DNA of 64,000 bases from Xylaria sp. FL1777 (lineage: Eukaryota > Ascomycota > Sordariomycetes > Xylariales > Xylariaceae), in NCBI GenBank assembly GCA_022578965.1, contig MU400530.1, positions 310,001 to 374,000 on the forward strand, read 5' to 3'. How positions within the stretch are numbered: position 1 is the first letter of the stretch; each line of letters starts with the position of its first letter. The notes beneath the pieces are model-generated. The model saw only the letters and a list, made by a program, of their open reading frames with translations, was not told the DNA's origin and did not search any database. Positions 34,055-46,211 of the stretch are shown piece after piece. The translations under genes were made by a program, and so were the position numbers.

Positions 34055-34630
34055 GTTGGTTCTGCTTGAACTGTTGACAGTGTTGCAACAAAACCATCTT
34101 GTGAGGCGTTTACAAAAGGGCTCAAACGGTTTGATGCTTGAGGATTGGGACAGTTTATTCATGGTTGACATGGTATACTTATATTGACTCTCGGGATCGT
34201 TTGCTATTACTAGTTATAGGTGTAACTCTTAAGCACATACCCGGAGGCCACATACGCCACTGCTGTACGCAAAAGCCATAGTTTGTAATAACGGGAGTGT
34301 CGAGGCAGCCGTAGTGGTATGTAGCGTACTAAAGGAAGTACGTTGGGGAGATACTTATTTGCATTCCTGACCTTAGGTAGTATAGCAAAAGATGAGACCC
34401 GTTGCCAGAGCATCTTCTATGCCCCTCTATTGATAAGATAAGGAGATAGCCCAAGTGAAGTGCCCAGCAGCTCCGAGCTTTGTCCTCCCATCATCCACAG
34501 TCCAATTACACCACACTAGGCATCTACTAATCTCATCGCCATACGACATTTCGCGTATGATTCGATACTAATGAAGGGTTTCCAGAGATAGATAGTGCTT
34601 ATTATCCAGTACGTGTACGTTCCTTACGCC
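34055..34630. other. Intergenic
   Basis: 3' flank of the KH-protein gene and promoter of the TRAPPC13 gene. No further coding signal. Confidence 0.5.
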
Positions 34631-35737
34631 ATGGGTCATCAGCGATACCCTTCCATTGATCCCAAAGAACCACACTCTGTATCCCTCAAAGTCCTACGGT
34701 AATGGAATCTTCCATTTCTAGTCTTCCAAGATTCGATTCTAATTCTTCGTACCGATAGGCTCTCGCGACCATCCCTTGTCGTACAACAAACTCTCCCTGT
34801 GCCGCTATCTAATCCACCAGACGATGCCACTCCGATTTCCGCATCTCTCGCCTACAGCGCGAACAGCGGCACCAATCCAGAGCCCTTCCTTCTAACACCA
34901 ATTCTGAATCTGCCTCCCTCCTTTGGGACCGCCTACGTTGGCGAGACCTTTAGCTGCACACTATGCGCCAACCATGATATACCAGCAAACCAATTTGAAA
35001 CAGAGACAAACGCAGTGTCAACCCTGTCTGCGCAGCAGGCTAAGAAAAAGTCCATCCGAGATGTACGCATTGAGGCAGAAATGAAGACACCCAGCGCGAC
35101 TACGCCGCAGAAGGTAATCTTAGAGCCTACGAATCCACCATCCACGGACAACGGAGGAGATGAGGGGAGGCAAGGTAGTGGCATAGACCTCGAACCCGGC
35201 CACTCGCTACAAAAGATTGTTAACTATGATCTCCACGAGGAAGGGAACCACGTGCTGGTGGTCACTGTCAGCTACTATGAGGCTACGGAGACAAGCGGAC
35301 GTGTGCGTACCTTCCGTAAGTTATACCAGTTCATCTGCAAGGGGTCGTTGATTGTGCGGACAAAAGTCGGGTCGCTGTCCTCTCCGGCAGCTGTTGAAGG
35401 CTCTGAAGGCGTCGGTCGACGTTGGGTCATGGAGGCGCAGCTTGAAAATTGTAGCGAAGATCTCATGCAACTACAGAGCGTCCGATTGCAGCTTGAGCCC
35501 GGACTTCGGTATCAGGATTGTAATTGGGAGGCCAGCGGTGGAGACAAGCCCGTACTTCACCCTGGTGAGGTCGAGCAGTGCTGTTTCGTCGTCGAGGAGA
35601 AAAAACAGGACGCTGTCGTTGAGGATCTTGATAGGAGAATCATCTTCGGGGTACTAGATATAGGCTGGCGAAATGAAATGGGCAGCAAGGGTTTTTTGTC
35701 TACGGGCAAGCTTGGGACGCGTGTTGCCGCCAGGTAG
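34631..35737 (+). CDS. TRAPP complex subunit 13 (TRAPPC13, DUF974)
   Basis: Two exons (34631-34698 and 34759-35737; 60 nt intron) give 348 aa. The first exon supplies the family start HSVSLKVLRLSRPSL. Next come TPILNLPPSFGTAYVGETFS, the GHSLQKIVNYDLHEEGNHVL strand and RTFRKLYQFICKGSLIVRTK, all characteristic of TRAPPC13. It is a soluble beta-rich subunit of the TRAPP Rab-activating complex, acting in ER-Golgi traffic and autophagy. There is no signal peptide. The length is close to family members, although the N-terminal half contains a low-complexity insertion (about residues 130-150). Confidence 0.88.
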
Positions 35738-37328
35738 GAACCTTGGGCGCAAGTGTCGACCACCAGCTCTAGGCTAAGCCGCGAAGAGCGAGGATTGTAG
35801 AAAGAAAAAATACTAGAACGATTGCTCGAGAATTGATACCCTCAGATTAAGACATTATGGTTTCTAACCATAGTTTAGTCCCACGAGAGTCAGCATATTT
35901 GAATATTATTGAAAGTGAAGAACTTAAAAGCTAGGTTACTAGAAGCTTGTGCAAATGACGGTATTCGACGATCCAATGAGTAGAAGGCCAATTAACCGGA
36001 AATTCCAGAGTGAGTAAGGCATTTGTTACTGGATATGACCTACTCATTATCCTCATAAGTTGCTGTTGCAGTACGGTATGTACAGTTAAGGAGTAATTAG
36101 CTAGCTTTCCACTCTCAATATGGATAGCGAGTTGTAGATCTAAGTGGACTCCAGCTTATTCAAGATTCACAATGCAGATGCTGAGTGCGCGCGGCTCTTT
36201 AGTTAGTGTAGGTAAGTGGAGCGGATATCGCAATGGCACCCGACACAACCCCGAGGGAGAACACAGACATGAGCAGGCAGAACGACGTTGCCAAAAGGCC
36301 GTGCTCTCACTCACACGCAGTTGCAGTCACACGCACAGCTTCCGTGCCCGCTGCAGGAATCTGACCGATTTCACCGTGTGTTTTTTCAAGATCGGAAAAG
36401 GGGGATCCAAACACGTAACCAACCCTGGTTTTATTCCATCTCTTCTAGAATCTCGTCACCCGACGCCCGACGCTCGGGCCCTCTGTTCTGTGTGTTGAAG
36501 GCGTATAGTTGGGCATCGACTGAGAATAGAGATTGCTTTACCTGACCTACCTAGGTGGCGTAGTCTCAAGTATACAGGAACAACTTCATAGCGGGCGTCC
36601 GGAACAAGGCATCTATCTAAGTAGGTGGCAGCGGTGTGAGAGGGGAGGAAGCAAGCAGGCAAGCACGCGGATCCGGCCGGAGCCGGGCCGGGTATAATAG
36701 GGATGGATGATGGATGATGGCACCCGGGCAGGGACAAGGTGGGTTAACGGGCGGTTTCAAACAGAAAAGCATGCGGCGTGAATCCGGAGGGTATTGTGGA
36801 ATCGTACAGGAAGTGAGATTCGACTGGGCTGATTGGCGAGCGTTGGGCGAGATTACATACAGGCTTCATCCCATCCATCAATGCTGTGCAGAGGAGGGAA
36901 CAATGCTGTATATAGTCCTGGACAGGCCGGTTACCCCTACGTCATCCCACGTCCGCTCAGCCGGCGTTCTAGTCGAGACCGGGGGCGCACAGGCTAGATT
37001 CCATACTGCGTATAGTTGTGTGTACCGGTATGCATCTATCTACGTGACACAGGTCTCCGTTTTATGGGTGGACCGTTGGAGGCTTGGCGGGTCGGTGTGG
37101 CCGGCCGCCGCGGATTGAATCATCTACCGACATACTGTACGGAGAATGTAACTTAGATTTCTATTCGTGAGTGCGTGTGCCCTGCGTACTTGCTTTTTTG
37201 TCGTTACGATGAGCTCTTATGTAGGTAGGTTACCTATACGCTACGGAGTGTACTGTGAGGTGTCCCGTCAGCAATGAGGGGGGCATCTGTGCTCTGGTGG
37301 AATTGCCTTTGTGAGCCTAGTCTAGGAC

Positions 37329-37350
37329 ATATACGCAGTACTGCGTATAT
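37329..37350. repeat. Perfect 22 bp palindrome
   Basis: The half-site ATATACGCAGT is followed at once by its reverse complement, so the palindrome has no spacer. Its centre fuses two copies of TACGCAGTA head to head. Confidence 0.8.
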
Positions 37351-37814
37351 ATTGCTTACATGTATACTTGTGAATTGCCAGGAAAAGAAATATGGCCGAG
37401 GTTTTCTGGATACGAGGGTGGAATGGCAAATGGCAGGGTTTATATCTATTTTTGAAGGCACCGAATAGGTACACTGGATATCTCATGATGCCATTTTGCG
37501 GACGTAGCATATTGTTGTTTCACCCTGGAGGAACATAGTTACTCTGCACAGTAATATGGTATGAGGTGACGAATAGTGTTTAATTTATCTAGATTGGAAA
37601 TTTTGATACATGGTATTTCTTTTTCTATTTCTTGTATAGGAGATGTCAACGACTATCATCAATGTTTAGCTATGACTTCTGTTTGGCAGGGCGGAAGAAA
37701 AATATTTGGTCCAGAACAGGGGCATGTGATCTAGAGGGATACCCCAGGTAGCACTATGGTTCAATATAGGTATATTTTTCACAGAAACACGAGTTTTGGG
37801 GTCGATCTATCATA

Positions 37815-37976
37815 GGGCGCGTTCTTACTGTGATGGTACCCAAGATGCGGCAGGGACTAATAGTTTTGAGTCCAGATCCATTATGCTTTACCAACGGGGC
37901 GGATAGCACGATTTATGATAGGGCACGGATATTTTTACGACCCCAGAGCTATCTCGTCATTGGTAAGAACGCGCTC
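37815..37976. repeat. Inverted-repeat-bounded element (MITE-like?)
   Basis: GCGCGTTCTTAC at 37817-37828 is mirrored exactly by GTAAGAACGCGC at 37963-37974; extended to 15 bp there is one mismatch. About 134 bp lie between. GGGGTCG/CGACCCC pairs near 37800 and 37940 may add further symmetry. No target-site duplication was recognised. Confidence 0.5.
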
Positions 37977-40094
37977 TGACGCGTGAAGGGCTCCTTTTCT
38001 CTCCGTTTTCTCGCGTATAGTGCAGAATGGATTTCTGTTTCGGCCAGGCTTCCCTGCCTAGGTAGGAGGGGTGTCACGCGCGTCATGAATCCAGGAACCA
38101 GGCACACAGGACCCTTAATGGAAGTAGTATCCGGGTTTTGGCCCGAAATACCATAAATAGTTGGCTGACGAGCAAAGACAGCGTGTCATAGGTAAGTGTC
38201 AAGCGCGAGACGCTTTCCGATCTAGCAAGTTTCGACGCGAGATTGTATCAGGATGGGACAGAACTGTGGACAAAACAATTTAAGGCGACCAGTAGAATAG
38301 ACTGTCCGTGAGTAGCATTGACACTACCCAAGAACTTACATAGTATGAACCTTGTGCCGAATATGCGTTTGGCAATTAAAGTAGCCATAAGGAAGGGTAG
38401 CGAAGTAAGCTGGTTCAACGGCAAGCAGGCTGTCAATTATGGACGAGTTTGGCAACTTGTCAGCAAATAGATAGATATTATCACATTGCAGATGCTAGCA
38501 GACCAAAACCCGGACCTTCTTACTCAATTGGCACCTAGAATCAGCTGATCATTCTGCAATGTTCAGTGGGCACATCTCTATTCCTGCCGCATATCTCAAT
38601 TTGGTTTGATAAATGACGTTGAGGTGTGTTACTTAATCAGATATTGGTGGGTTCTCGATGAAAGGCGTCTGCGGTACCCAATGTGACCCCAAGCTAAATG
38701 AATTTAGCTAGGTTGTAATGGGGGAATAATTAGTGTACTTAGATGGGTTGAAGAATCGAGCTACTGTACGTATACGTATCAATATACTGCGTAGTCCAGT
38801 AGGAAGTAGTTATGGTGAGCAATTGATGACCTGCAGTAGTCGGATTTCGGAACGACTCCGTCACGGAAAGGAGGCGGTTCGTCGAGCCACGCGGCTCGGA
38901 AGAAAGCGGCGTGGTGAAGGTCCCTGAATATATTCGTTCAAGTCGTACAGAACCTGCGCAGCATGTCCGGAGTACTTACTAACTCTTCTTACACATAACT
39001 GACAACTGACCAGTCTTTGTCGCGATGGTGGTATTTGCAAACGGAAATTAAGGCATCAGTCGTGCCGTCGTACTATTGGCTGCTCTTTGCGTGGTTGGCG
39101 TGTCGCAATCCTGCGATAGAAAGGGGCGAGAAAAGACTACTACTGTACGCATGGCCGCTTGGATAAAAGGCTGAAGGACGTTCATCCGCATCACGGTTTG
39201 CTGTATTTCCTACTTGGGCAACGCGTACAAAGAACCCAGTCCGTGAAACCTGAGGATTGCTGATTTCGGCTGGGTATCTGCATTGGTGTGGCTGTCTGCC
39301 TCGTGTGAATGGCGACCGTTATCGAAGGTGTCCTCGTCGAGTGGAATCGGCGGTGCTCGGGTCAGGTACGGTGCATATCGCGTGCCGCCATGCCTCCATG
39401 CCTACCTACATACATGCCCACTTACATGCTCTGATACGGCTGTGCAGATTAGGTGGCCACAGTCCCCAAGACACGTCGCTGGCCATACCCTTGCTTCGCA
39501 TGGAACTTGGGTAGGGATAGATTGGTAATGTAGCCATACCAACAGATATTAGTAACAGCCTCTGGGTTAAAAAACAAAAAAAAAGGCTCGAGTTACTGCA
39601 AGTGATGGTTCGGTGACCTGAGCTGCCTACTATTTGCGGTGTGCACTACAGTACCTAAGAAGATACTGTCATACTTTGTGGAGACAAGCCGTAAGTACGC
39701 AGTACTGTAGACAAAAAGGAGACCGACCTAGTCGGTCGCTTTGGGAAAGTCTTGCACGATTGTGCACGATTGCGCTTTTCCTCGCAGTGCGAGTCGGCAT
39801 TCGTGAGACGACCCAAGACCCAGACCCGCGATCTGGACGGGCTGATGAGCTTGTCTCGATTTTAACCCAATTTCTGCTTCACCGCCAGCGCCAGTCGGCG
39901 GTGGGATGTGCAAGTGCACCTGCACGATACCACATTGGCGTCCCAGGTGGCTCCAATACGAACAGAAATTCCCACCGGGAGGAAGGGGATGGATCGATGA
40001 CCCATGAATAGGCGCAAAGGTGGGCTGGCCCCTGGCTCAAGATCAGGAATCACACACTAACTTACTATAGAGGATGAATAAGTAGGTAGTATGC

Positions 40095-40120
40095 GTACAC
40101 TACGTATATACGTAGTGTAC
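40095..40120. repeat. Perfect 26 bp palindrome
   Basis: The half-site GTACACTACGTAT is followed directly by its reverse complement. It would form a full cruciform and sits in the gene desert. Confidence 0.8.
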
Positions 40121-41859
40121 TAGAAGAGCCCTTGCATCCTCCGCTTCGAGGCGGATATAAAGGTGTCAGTCGAAGTCAATAAAAAAGCTCAGCTGTTGGT
40201 TCGGGCACCGTCCGCTTTCTACCACGTACCTATGTAGTATACGTAATCTTAGTTATATGTATATTTAGAAAAAAGAAAGGTAGCAACATATGGTCGAAAT
40301 GGTAGAAGCCAGAGACGATTTACAACAAGCGCCCTTGACGGTGGCCGGCGTTTCAATCGCCCGCTTAGGGTATTAGTGTGTTGTTATGTTGGAAATACCC
40401 AAGGTACGTAGCATACTAACATCGACTTGAGTGATAAATGCCCTGTCGAATCCGCCCACGAAGTGGAGTGTGTGGGTGGTGTTTGTTTGCATCCTTGCGT
40501 TTCATACGTTGAACCGTAGCCGTGGAGGTGAATATACCGTACATGTATGTACCTAACCCGATTGCCTGCGGATGATGCTCCGCCTATTCATGATGAGATG
40601 AGATGATTGAACTGTAAATAGGGCGATCTTCTTTTTGCCAAACAGCCGCTACTGCAATGGCATGAGAGTAGGTACCATATGTTGGCAGTACCTATATGTT
40701 GATGGCTTGCTGAGGGAAAAAGTACTCGACATGAGAAGAGACTTACACGTGTAAGTCAAACAGGGTATTGGACCCAAAACAGTATATCCCGAAGTGGATA
40801 GGTACCTTGTATTGCACCTAAAGAGATGGTGGGGAGAGAAACGAAGCTTGGCAGCTTGGAAGCCTCAACCCAAGGCCTAAGATCTGCAGGAGTACAGGTT
40901 GTACACTACCAGTATAGGTAGGTACTTAAGTAGGCGAAGATCTCCTTGTAGGTACTACTAACTATACCTACGCAGTAGGTATGCGTCGCAGGTATGTATG
41001 CAGGCTAGCATGTTAAGTGAGGGGTAGTCAGAGCAACATTATACTTAAGGTTCTCCAACTTACCATACCTAGCATGTGAACAGACAGACACCTTAGGGCC
41101 AACAGATAGGGGGTCAATTCAGGTACCTACTTAAGCTAGCAGGTAGCTACACTACACTGCCTACCTCCTAATGTACGTGTTGGTTATAATTGTGGTTATG
41201 ACTTGCTATTAGCTAAAAACGTCAAACTTGACGCGTCCTGATGTACATATTATCTGCGCTATGCATCAGGTCGACGGCTACCTCAGGTAGGGAAGTCGTT
41301 ATACCACCTAGTACACCTACTACTGCGTAGGGCCTTGCTTTCTACCTGACTTGGGCCTAGGGGCGTGCTCCTATTATGCATGAACCCCTCCCCCCGTCCA
41401 TCCATCAGCCAACCATTGAAAATCCTCTACACAACCTGGTCACACTACGCAGTACAACTACCTATTCTTTCGATCTCTACCCCCATGGTCGTTGCATTGG
41501 TCTTGGGCTTGGGAGACCCGTCCCGTCGTTTTTTTTCCCTCCCGTGCATTGCCAGCATTCTGCTTGGTTCCCCCTATTTCTTTCCGCAGGTCGTGAGCAG
41601 ACTTAAGAGAGGATTAATTAGTCGGTCTCGAGCGGCACATTTGTCCGTCTGAATTCGACCCAGCCCGCCAGCTACTCGTCCTCCCCCGTCCCCGTTCCAC
41701 CTCGTCCCATGTCCCATCTCGACCGGCGGCCGTAGCAGCCATAGTGGTACCATCGCCCGTTGTCGTCCTCGTTCCGTACCCCCCATCCGATCGAATATAA
41801 CGGCCGCAGAACGCCCTGCAGGTGCGACCGGCGCACTGCATGTCTATCTAAGGCGCAGC

Positions 41860-41901
41860 AGACCACACTGCAGAGACCACACTGCAAAGACCATACTGCA
41901 G
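41860..41901. repeat. Tandem triplication of a 14 bp unit
   Basis: Three adjacent copies of AGACCACACTGCAG, the second ending in A and the third reading CCATACT. It lies in the presumed upstream region of the DENN gene. Confidence 0.8.
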
Positions 41902-42154
41902 CACATACCGTGTCTCGCAACTATTGCGCATCGAAACACGAATATCCCCATACAGTCCATGTACAGCCAGACCAGTCCAGGTATTGGGAACAAGAGGGCC
42001 TGGTAGAATTCTAGTGCATTGGTCACGCATCAACAATACATTGGCTCGCCCATCCGCGTCGCCTCTTTTTTTCCCTGGCGTGAAATTATAGAGTAGAATC
42101 TCCGAGCAAACCGCAAATCGCACTGTTATTCCTGGCTGCCTTGCCTCGATAAGG

Positions 42155-42170
42155 AAAAAAAAAAAAAAAA
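42155..42170 (+). repeat. Poly-A tract (16 nt)
   Basis: A homopolymer run about 520 bp upstream of the DENN gene start. Length may vary or be affected by sequencing. Confidence 0.8.
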
Positions 42171-42690
42171 CCTTACACGCCGATAATCAATTCCACCTCA
42201 GACAACCGATTTTGTGCGGCATCATATTCTTCAGACCGAGTACTCGAGATTGAGTTGGGTCATAAATCGACCGTCCCTTGGCTTAGATGCACGATCCCCT
42301 CTCTGTGCTGTCGAGTCGTCAATATTTCCCTCCCCCAGAGAACACCCAGCTCTTGTCGATTTTGCAGGAGCCTTAGTCGGAAAATTGGTGATTTCAGGTT
42401 CGCCGCCTGTACTGATACTTTGTACGCTTGTCATCGGTGAGCTCGACAAAACACGAAATTGGCTAGACACCGTAGTCGACATTGCCAATCTGAATAGGCA
42501 CACAAGGAATTCGCACGGTCGTCTTTTCTAATGCACACCCACGGCTGGCGAAGGTGAAGGGGTATCAGGAAACTGCTGGTACAATTGGTGTAGTACCCTT
42601 TTAGCGATTATTTGACTTGCCCAGTTTGTCCATTACTCCCTTCCCAACCTACAAACCCACTGTTGAAGACTGCCACGGGGCTGCAATGCC

Positions 42691-45600
42691 ATGGAGAGCT
42701 CCTCGGCACCTCTAGCAGACTATTTCTGGATCGCAGGCATCGAGTCGGTGTCTTATAACGATACGCCTATCCCATCGACACCTAATCAATTAGAGACTAC
42801 GATTGCTGAGGATGGCGAACCGGATGATCAGTCTGATTCTCAGGCGCTGCCGCTTGGCCGCAAGCTCACTGCGCGCCATTCTCGTCAAAATTCGAAAAAT
42901 AGACTTTCCAAAGCCTCTACCTCCAACTCAATTCATACATTAGAGGAACTTGATGGTAATACGAGGAGTAATCGAAGTAGTGCTACTATTAGACCTAATC
43001 CACCCCCAGGAGGAGTTGAGAACTCGGATGGACTTCTGATAGATTTCGACTTCGACAAAGCTCTTGTCAAATTTGCTGCAGAGCGGGAGAACTTCTTGGA
43101 AGACCTCAGTTTTTCTGCGGGTGCAAAAACACAGACTAGGCCACCAATGGTGAATCCACGGGCCGAGCGAATCAAAGCGGATGAGAATGCTAATGGCAGA
43201 TTAAGCCCTCTAAAAAGCATTAGAGGTAGCATTCGAGGGAGCATACGGCGAAAAATTAGCTTTAGAGACATGAACAGCTCAAGGAAGCAGCCGATTACTC
43301 CTAGGCCTGGTATGTACCCATCTAAGATCGTGTTACAGAACTTCCTGCAGAACTCCTCAACCACGAATCGCAAGTAACAGCCCGCATCTGTACTGACATC
43401 TACAAATTAGCTTCTGTTCGGACAGCGAAACGGCTCAGCAACTACAACTCGGTTATTCCACCTCCTCAGCCCTTGAATCTCGACCCTGATATGCATCCCC
43501 TCAAACGGCGCTTCGAACCCGAATTACTTGATAGGTATCCGCCCCGCGACGCCAAAGAAGATCCTAGCAGGAGAGGTAGATTTCCGGATTACGTACCGAT
43601 GTTCGCGTTTCCCAATGACATTCAGATAGTGTCGTCCGATGAGCGTCCGAGGTCAACATGGCATGGGTTTACGATGACGTCGGACAATAATTCCAAGATC
43701 TATGGCGTGACGATCATTGTGTGGACTGCGCTTACGATGGACGTCGCCGAGGAAATCGAGAAGAGATGCGAACGGTGGAGGCAGAGTCACATGAGTGAGG
43801 AAGAAAGAGAACTTGCTGGTAGCCTAGGGGCTCGACTGGCTGCTGAACGGGCACATTTATCGCAACTCCTCGCTAAGCTACCAACTATACCCTCCGGATC
43901 ATCAGCTCGCGAGACACTCGATGATCAAATCAGTGCTGTTGAAGAGAAAATCAGCCTGATGGCCGAGATGCTTCGGCCCCTTAGGCATGGGGCCGCGTCA
44001 AAAATCGATGGGCTTACCGCGGGGGAAAGTGGACTTTGGACCCCTCGTGCCTATGGCATTCTTGGGCGCGATGCTACTAGAGTAGGATTTTGGAAAGACT
44101 GGCTCCGAGCTGTTGTTGTGCCTATGACTGATGGCGGCATCTTACGGGTCCCTCCAACCTCCCCAAGAGTAGGGCGATGGCAGCCATTAGAACGCTATGT
44201 GGTCAACCTGTGTACTGAAGCGTTCAGCCCTCTCAGTTCCAAAACGCAGGTTGAGATTGGCGTGCGAGAGCTTCGGCTCTACGCTCGGACCGAAGCCGCT
44301 AATGAGCTTCCCGGCGCTCGTAACACTGACTTGTACGCGCTCTTCAGATCTTTGTCCCTCGAAAATATTGTTACTCTTTTCGAGTACGCGATGTCTGAAT
44401 CACGGATAATACTGCTTTCCTCTCACACTTCCATGCTCCATTTGGCGTCTCATACCTTGGCTAGTCTTTTATATCCCCTCTCCTGGGCCAGCATTTTTAT
44501 CCCGGTACTGCCTGCTCGGTTATTGTCAGCTCTGGATGCCCCATGTCCCTACGTTGTCGGCATTGAGAGACGTTACGATAATATAGAACTTCCGGACGAT
44601 GATTATGTTCTTGTTGATCTCGACAAAGATACTATTGATTCAACCTCCCAGCCAATCCGTCTCCCCAAGCAGATTCGACGTAAACTGCTCTCGTTATTAC
44701 AACTTGCTGCCCCGCATGCTATTCGGTGTGGCGTCACCTCCGGGCCGCCACCATATGCTATTGAATCCTTCCCTTATGACGCCTTCTCCGCTGAGAACGG
44801 CTCCTTGTTTCACGAGAGGGCTCAGCCAAGCACTTTTGCGAAGTGGGTTGCCCAGAGCTCAACTTCGTTTGGTGAACCTGAGCCGAAAGAAACGTTGAGA
44901 GTGCCTGTTTTCAACGCTTTTGCTAGTGCAAAACCAGGAGCTGCCGATCGTCCGACGACTAGTAAATCAAACAAGACCAGTCCTCCATCTTCCGTCTCCC
45001 CTGTCTCCATCAACTTCCCCCCGATGCCTTCGACACCAATTTCGAAAAGTGACTCTGGCTTTGCCCTTTCGGCAACATTACGCGAGAAGAGGTCTGGTCA
45101 CTTCGATGAAAGAGGTCGTCGTAGCTCCTCCTTTGGACAAGCACCTCATCATCGGCCTCATGGCCCATTTCTAAACGGACACCAGGCTAATCTATCAATT
45201 TCCGCTATCTCCATCGATTCTCAGTCGTCCTATGGCGGATTCGGTGGTTATGCTCCATCAACTTATGCACAGTCCACTCTCGCTGCATCCACGATTATGC
45301 CCAACATGCTTGTACAGCCAGTACGGAATACTGAGACAACTGTATGGGTCGAGGGACATTGCTTCAATTTAAGTACAAATGATGTTGGTGTAACCTGTAC
45401 AATATGTAACGAACGCTCTGAGGGAGACGGATGCTACAGATGCTCAGGATGTGCCGCTATTTCACACGGTCGTTGTCTCGGTTGCGTCAGCCTGGTATGT
45501 CCAGTAGCATTCAATACTGATAAGATACGGGCTGCTTTCGTGCGCTGCCAGGCAAGCTTGCTCTACACATACCGAAAACATCTAGGTCGGCCATCAAAAG

Positions 45601-46211
45601 ATCAGAAAAATAACGGGCAGTTGTATGCTTTTGATATGAATGGGTTCATTAAGAGCTTGCCCTACGATCAGCAAGACTATGCGGCAATGATGAGGGATAC
45701 TCAAGGTACGCAGCTGGTCCTCGGTTTTTATTGGCATCGATACTAACAAGTTCTAGCTTTTAATGAATTCATTCACTTACGAGAGACACAACCACCGACA
45801 AACTCGGAGATTCGTCTTTTCGATGAAATCATTCTAGCCAAGAAGGCTCGTGGCAAACCTGCTCTTACCTCGGGACTGTCTCGTCTATCTACGATCCGAG
45901 CATCTCACGGTGTTGCCAGCGGCTTACCTTCCAAAATTAACAAGATGCCCTCTTATCTTACAGATAATTCGGATCACCTTTGGCGCACTGCTTCCGTGCC
46001 TATGCCAAATGCCAAGTTCCCGGGTGAATATCGAGCTGTCGTAACAAGAATTCCAGCTAGATTAGACCCTACGCTGATGAAGGAGCCCCGTTCTATACAG
46101 GGCGTCCCGCGCCCCGAGCAGCGTAAAAAGGGGGTGTTGAGAAAACAAGTTCCCAGTATGATGGGGATACCAACGCTTTCTCTCCCTGTTCCTCCTGCCA
46201 AAGACTCGTAA
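42691..46211 (+). CDS. Tripartite DENN-domain protein with C1-like zinc finger
   Basis: Three exons (42691-43309, 43411-45705, 45757-46211; introns 101 and 51 nt) give 1122 aa. Residues 1-205 are Ser/Arg-rich and probably disordered. The upstream DENN part follows (YVPMFAFPNDIQIV, TWHGFTMTSDNNSKIYGVT), with a coiled-coil insertion (about 320-390). Then comes the central DENN core (LYALFRSLSLENIVTLFEYA, RIILLSSHTSMLHLASHTL, IFIPVLPARLLSALDAPCPY, DNIELPDDDYVLVDLD). After a Ser/Pro linker there is a C1-type cysteine motif (TCTICNERSEGDGCYRCSGC). The C-terminus includes a downstream-DENN stretch. DENN proteins are guanine-nucleotide exchange factors for Rab GTPases; the Rab partner is not predictable. 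Confidence 0.92.

Larger units (their letters stand above)
35738..42690. other. 7 kb gene desert
   Basis: No open frame here has a convincing start, family resemblance or splice structure. The longest candidates (36714-37118, 41365-41652) look like chance frames. It contains two perfect palindromes, an inverted-repeat element, a 14 bp triplication and seven or more copies of TACGCAGTA, listed or described separately. The last ~1 kb, with pyrimidine-rich tracts, is probably the promoter and 5' leader of the DENN gene. Confidence 0.5.

Noticed and set aside
36714..37118. 134-codon plus-strand frame
   Set aside because: Random-looking composition inside the gene desert, lacking motifs.
41365..41920. 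Overlapping frames on both strands upstream of the DENN gene
   Set aside because: The sequence is pyrimidine-rich promoter or leader DNA; the frames overlap each other and show no family signature.
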